NCBI GenBank assembly: GCA_015711695.1
Contig: JACVIW010000153.1
Span: 1 to 6,056, forward strand
Length of the DNA stretch: 6,056 nucleotides
Source of the DNA: Candidatus Geohydrothermomicrobium daggyaiense
GTDB lineage: Bacteria > Actinomycetota > Geothermincolia > Fen-727 > JACVIW01
Reading direction: 5' to 3'
Shown: in pieces, positions 5,966-6,056 of the stretch
How positions within the stretch are numbered: position 1 is the first letter of the stretch
Layout of the letters: every line of letters starts with the position of its first letter
Program-made: the position numbers and the translations under genes
Notes under the pieces: generated by a model
What the model saw: the letters and a program-made list of their open reading frames with translations, nothing else
Told to the model about the DNA's origin: nothing
Database searches by the model: none

Positions 5966-6056
5966 ATGTTAGGCAAATCATCTTCAGTTCGAATTCGTAA
6001 GTCACCATTTATATTTCTGTTTTTGGTCGCGTTGCTGGCTTTTGTAATTAGCGCTG
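5966..6056 (+). CDS. N-terminus of an exported or membrane-anchored protein (3' end outside window)
   Basis: Only the first 30 codons are visible. A GAGGAGG SD (5954-5960) lies five bases before ATG 5966, one of the best in the window. The peptide has a basic n-region (Lys4, Arg9, Arg11, Lys12), then an unbroken hydrophobic stretch from about Pro14 to Ile28 ('FIFLFLVALLAFVI'), then Ser-Ala, as in a Sec signal peptide or an N-terminal membrane anchor. No lipoprotein cysteine is seen before the edge. Same strand as the acyl-CoA synthetase but 333 bases away, so probably its own transcript. The function cannot be known from this part. Confidence 0.7.
   Translation, partial: MLGKSSSVRIRKSPFIFLFLVALLAFVISA

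Noticed and set aside
5770..5976. Minus-strand open frame of 68 codons in the right intergenic region
   Set aside because: It begins at a non-ATG codon without an SD, overlaps the start and SD of the gene at 5966, and resembles no known protein.

Overview
The window is bacterial DNA. Genes are compact and mostly preceded by Shine-Dalgarno sequences, starts are mixed (ATG, GTG, TTG), base composition is roughly balanced, and sigma70-like promoter hexamers can be picked out. The gene content (a family I CoA-transferase, a LUD/iron-sulfur/CCG oxidoreductase component and a long-chain acyl-CoA synthetase) fits an organism that oxidises or ferments organic or fatty acids anaerobically or with low-potential electron carriers. 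I cannot name a genus from the sequence alone.

Layout. The minus strand carries a three-gene cluster read right to left from about 3339 to the left edge: a glutaconate CoA-transferase-like alpha subunit (2281-3339, TTG start with a strong SD), the beta subunit with its catalytic glutamate (1503-2270), and a large protein with an N-terminal LUD domain, two 4Fe-4S cluster motifs and the start of a cysteine-rich CCG domain (1-1489, cut by the window edge). Gaps of 10 and 13 bases indicate one transcript. A 511-base divergent intergenic region (3340-3850) separates this cluster from a plus-strand long-chain acyl-CoA synthetase (AMP-forming) at 3851-5632. After a 333-base intergenic stretch, a new plus-strand gene begins at 5966 with an excellent SD and encodes a signal peptide or membrane anchor. 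It runs off the right edge.

How the genes may work together (inference). The CoA-transferase would activate a carboxylic acid by taking CoA from another acyl-CoA. The LUD/Fe-S/CCG protein looks like a LutB-LutA type fusion that passes electrons from oxidation of an organic acid, or of an acyl-CoA pathway, to a membrane or soluble carrier. The acyl-CoA synthetase on the other side activates fatty acids with ATP. Together they suggest an acid-activation and oxidation locus whose substrate cannot be fixed from this window.

The most unusual sequence feature is a perfect 14-bp inverted repeat with a 5-base loop (1428-1460), inside the first codons of the LUD gene just after the CoA-transferase genes. 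No phage, transposon, CRISPR, rRNA or tRNA feature was seen.
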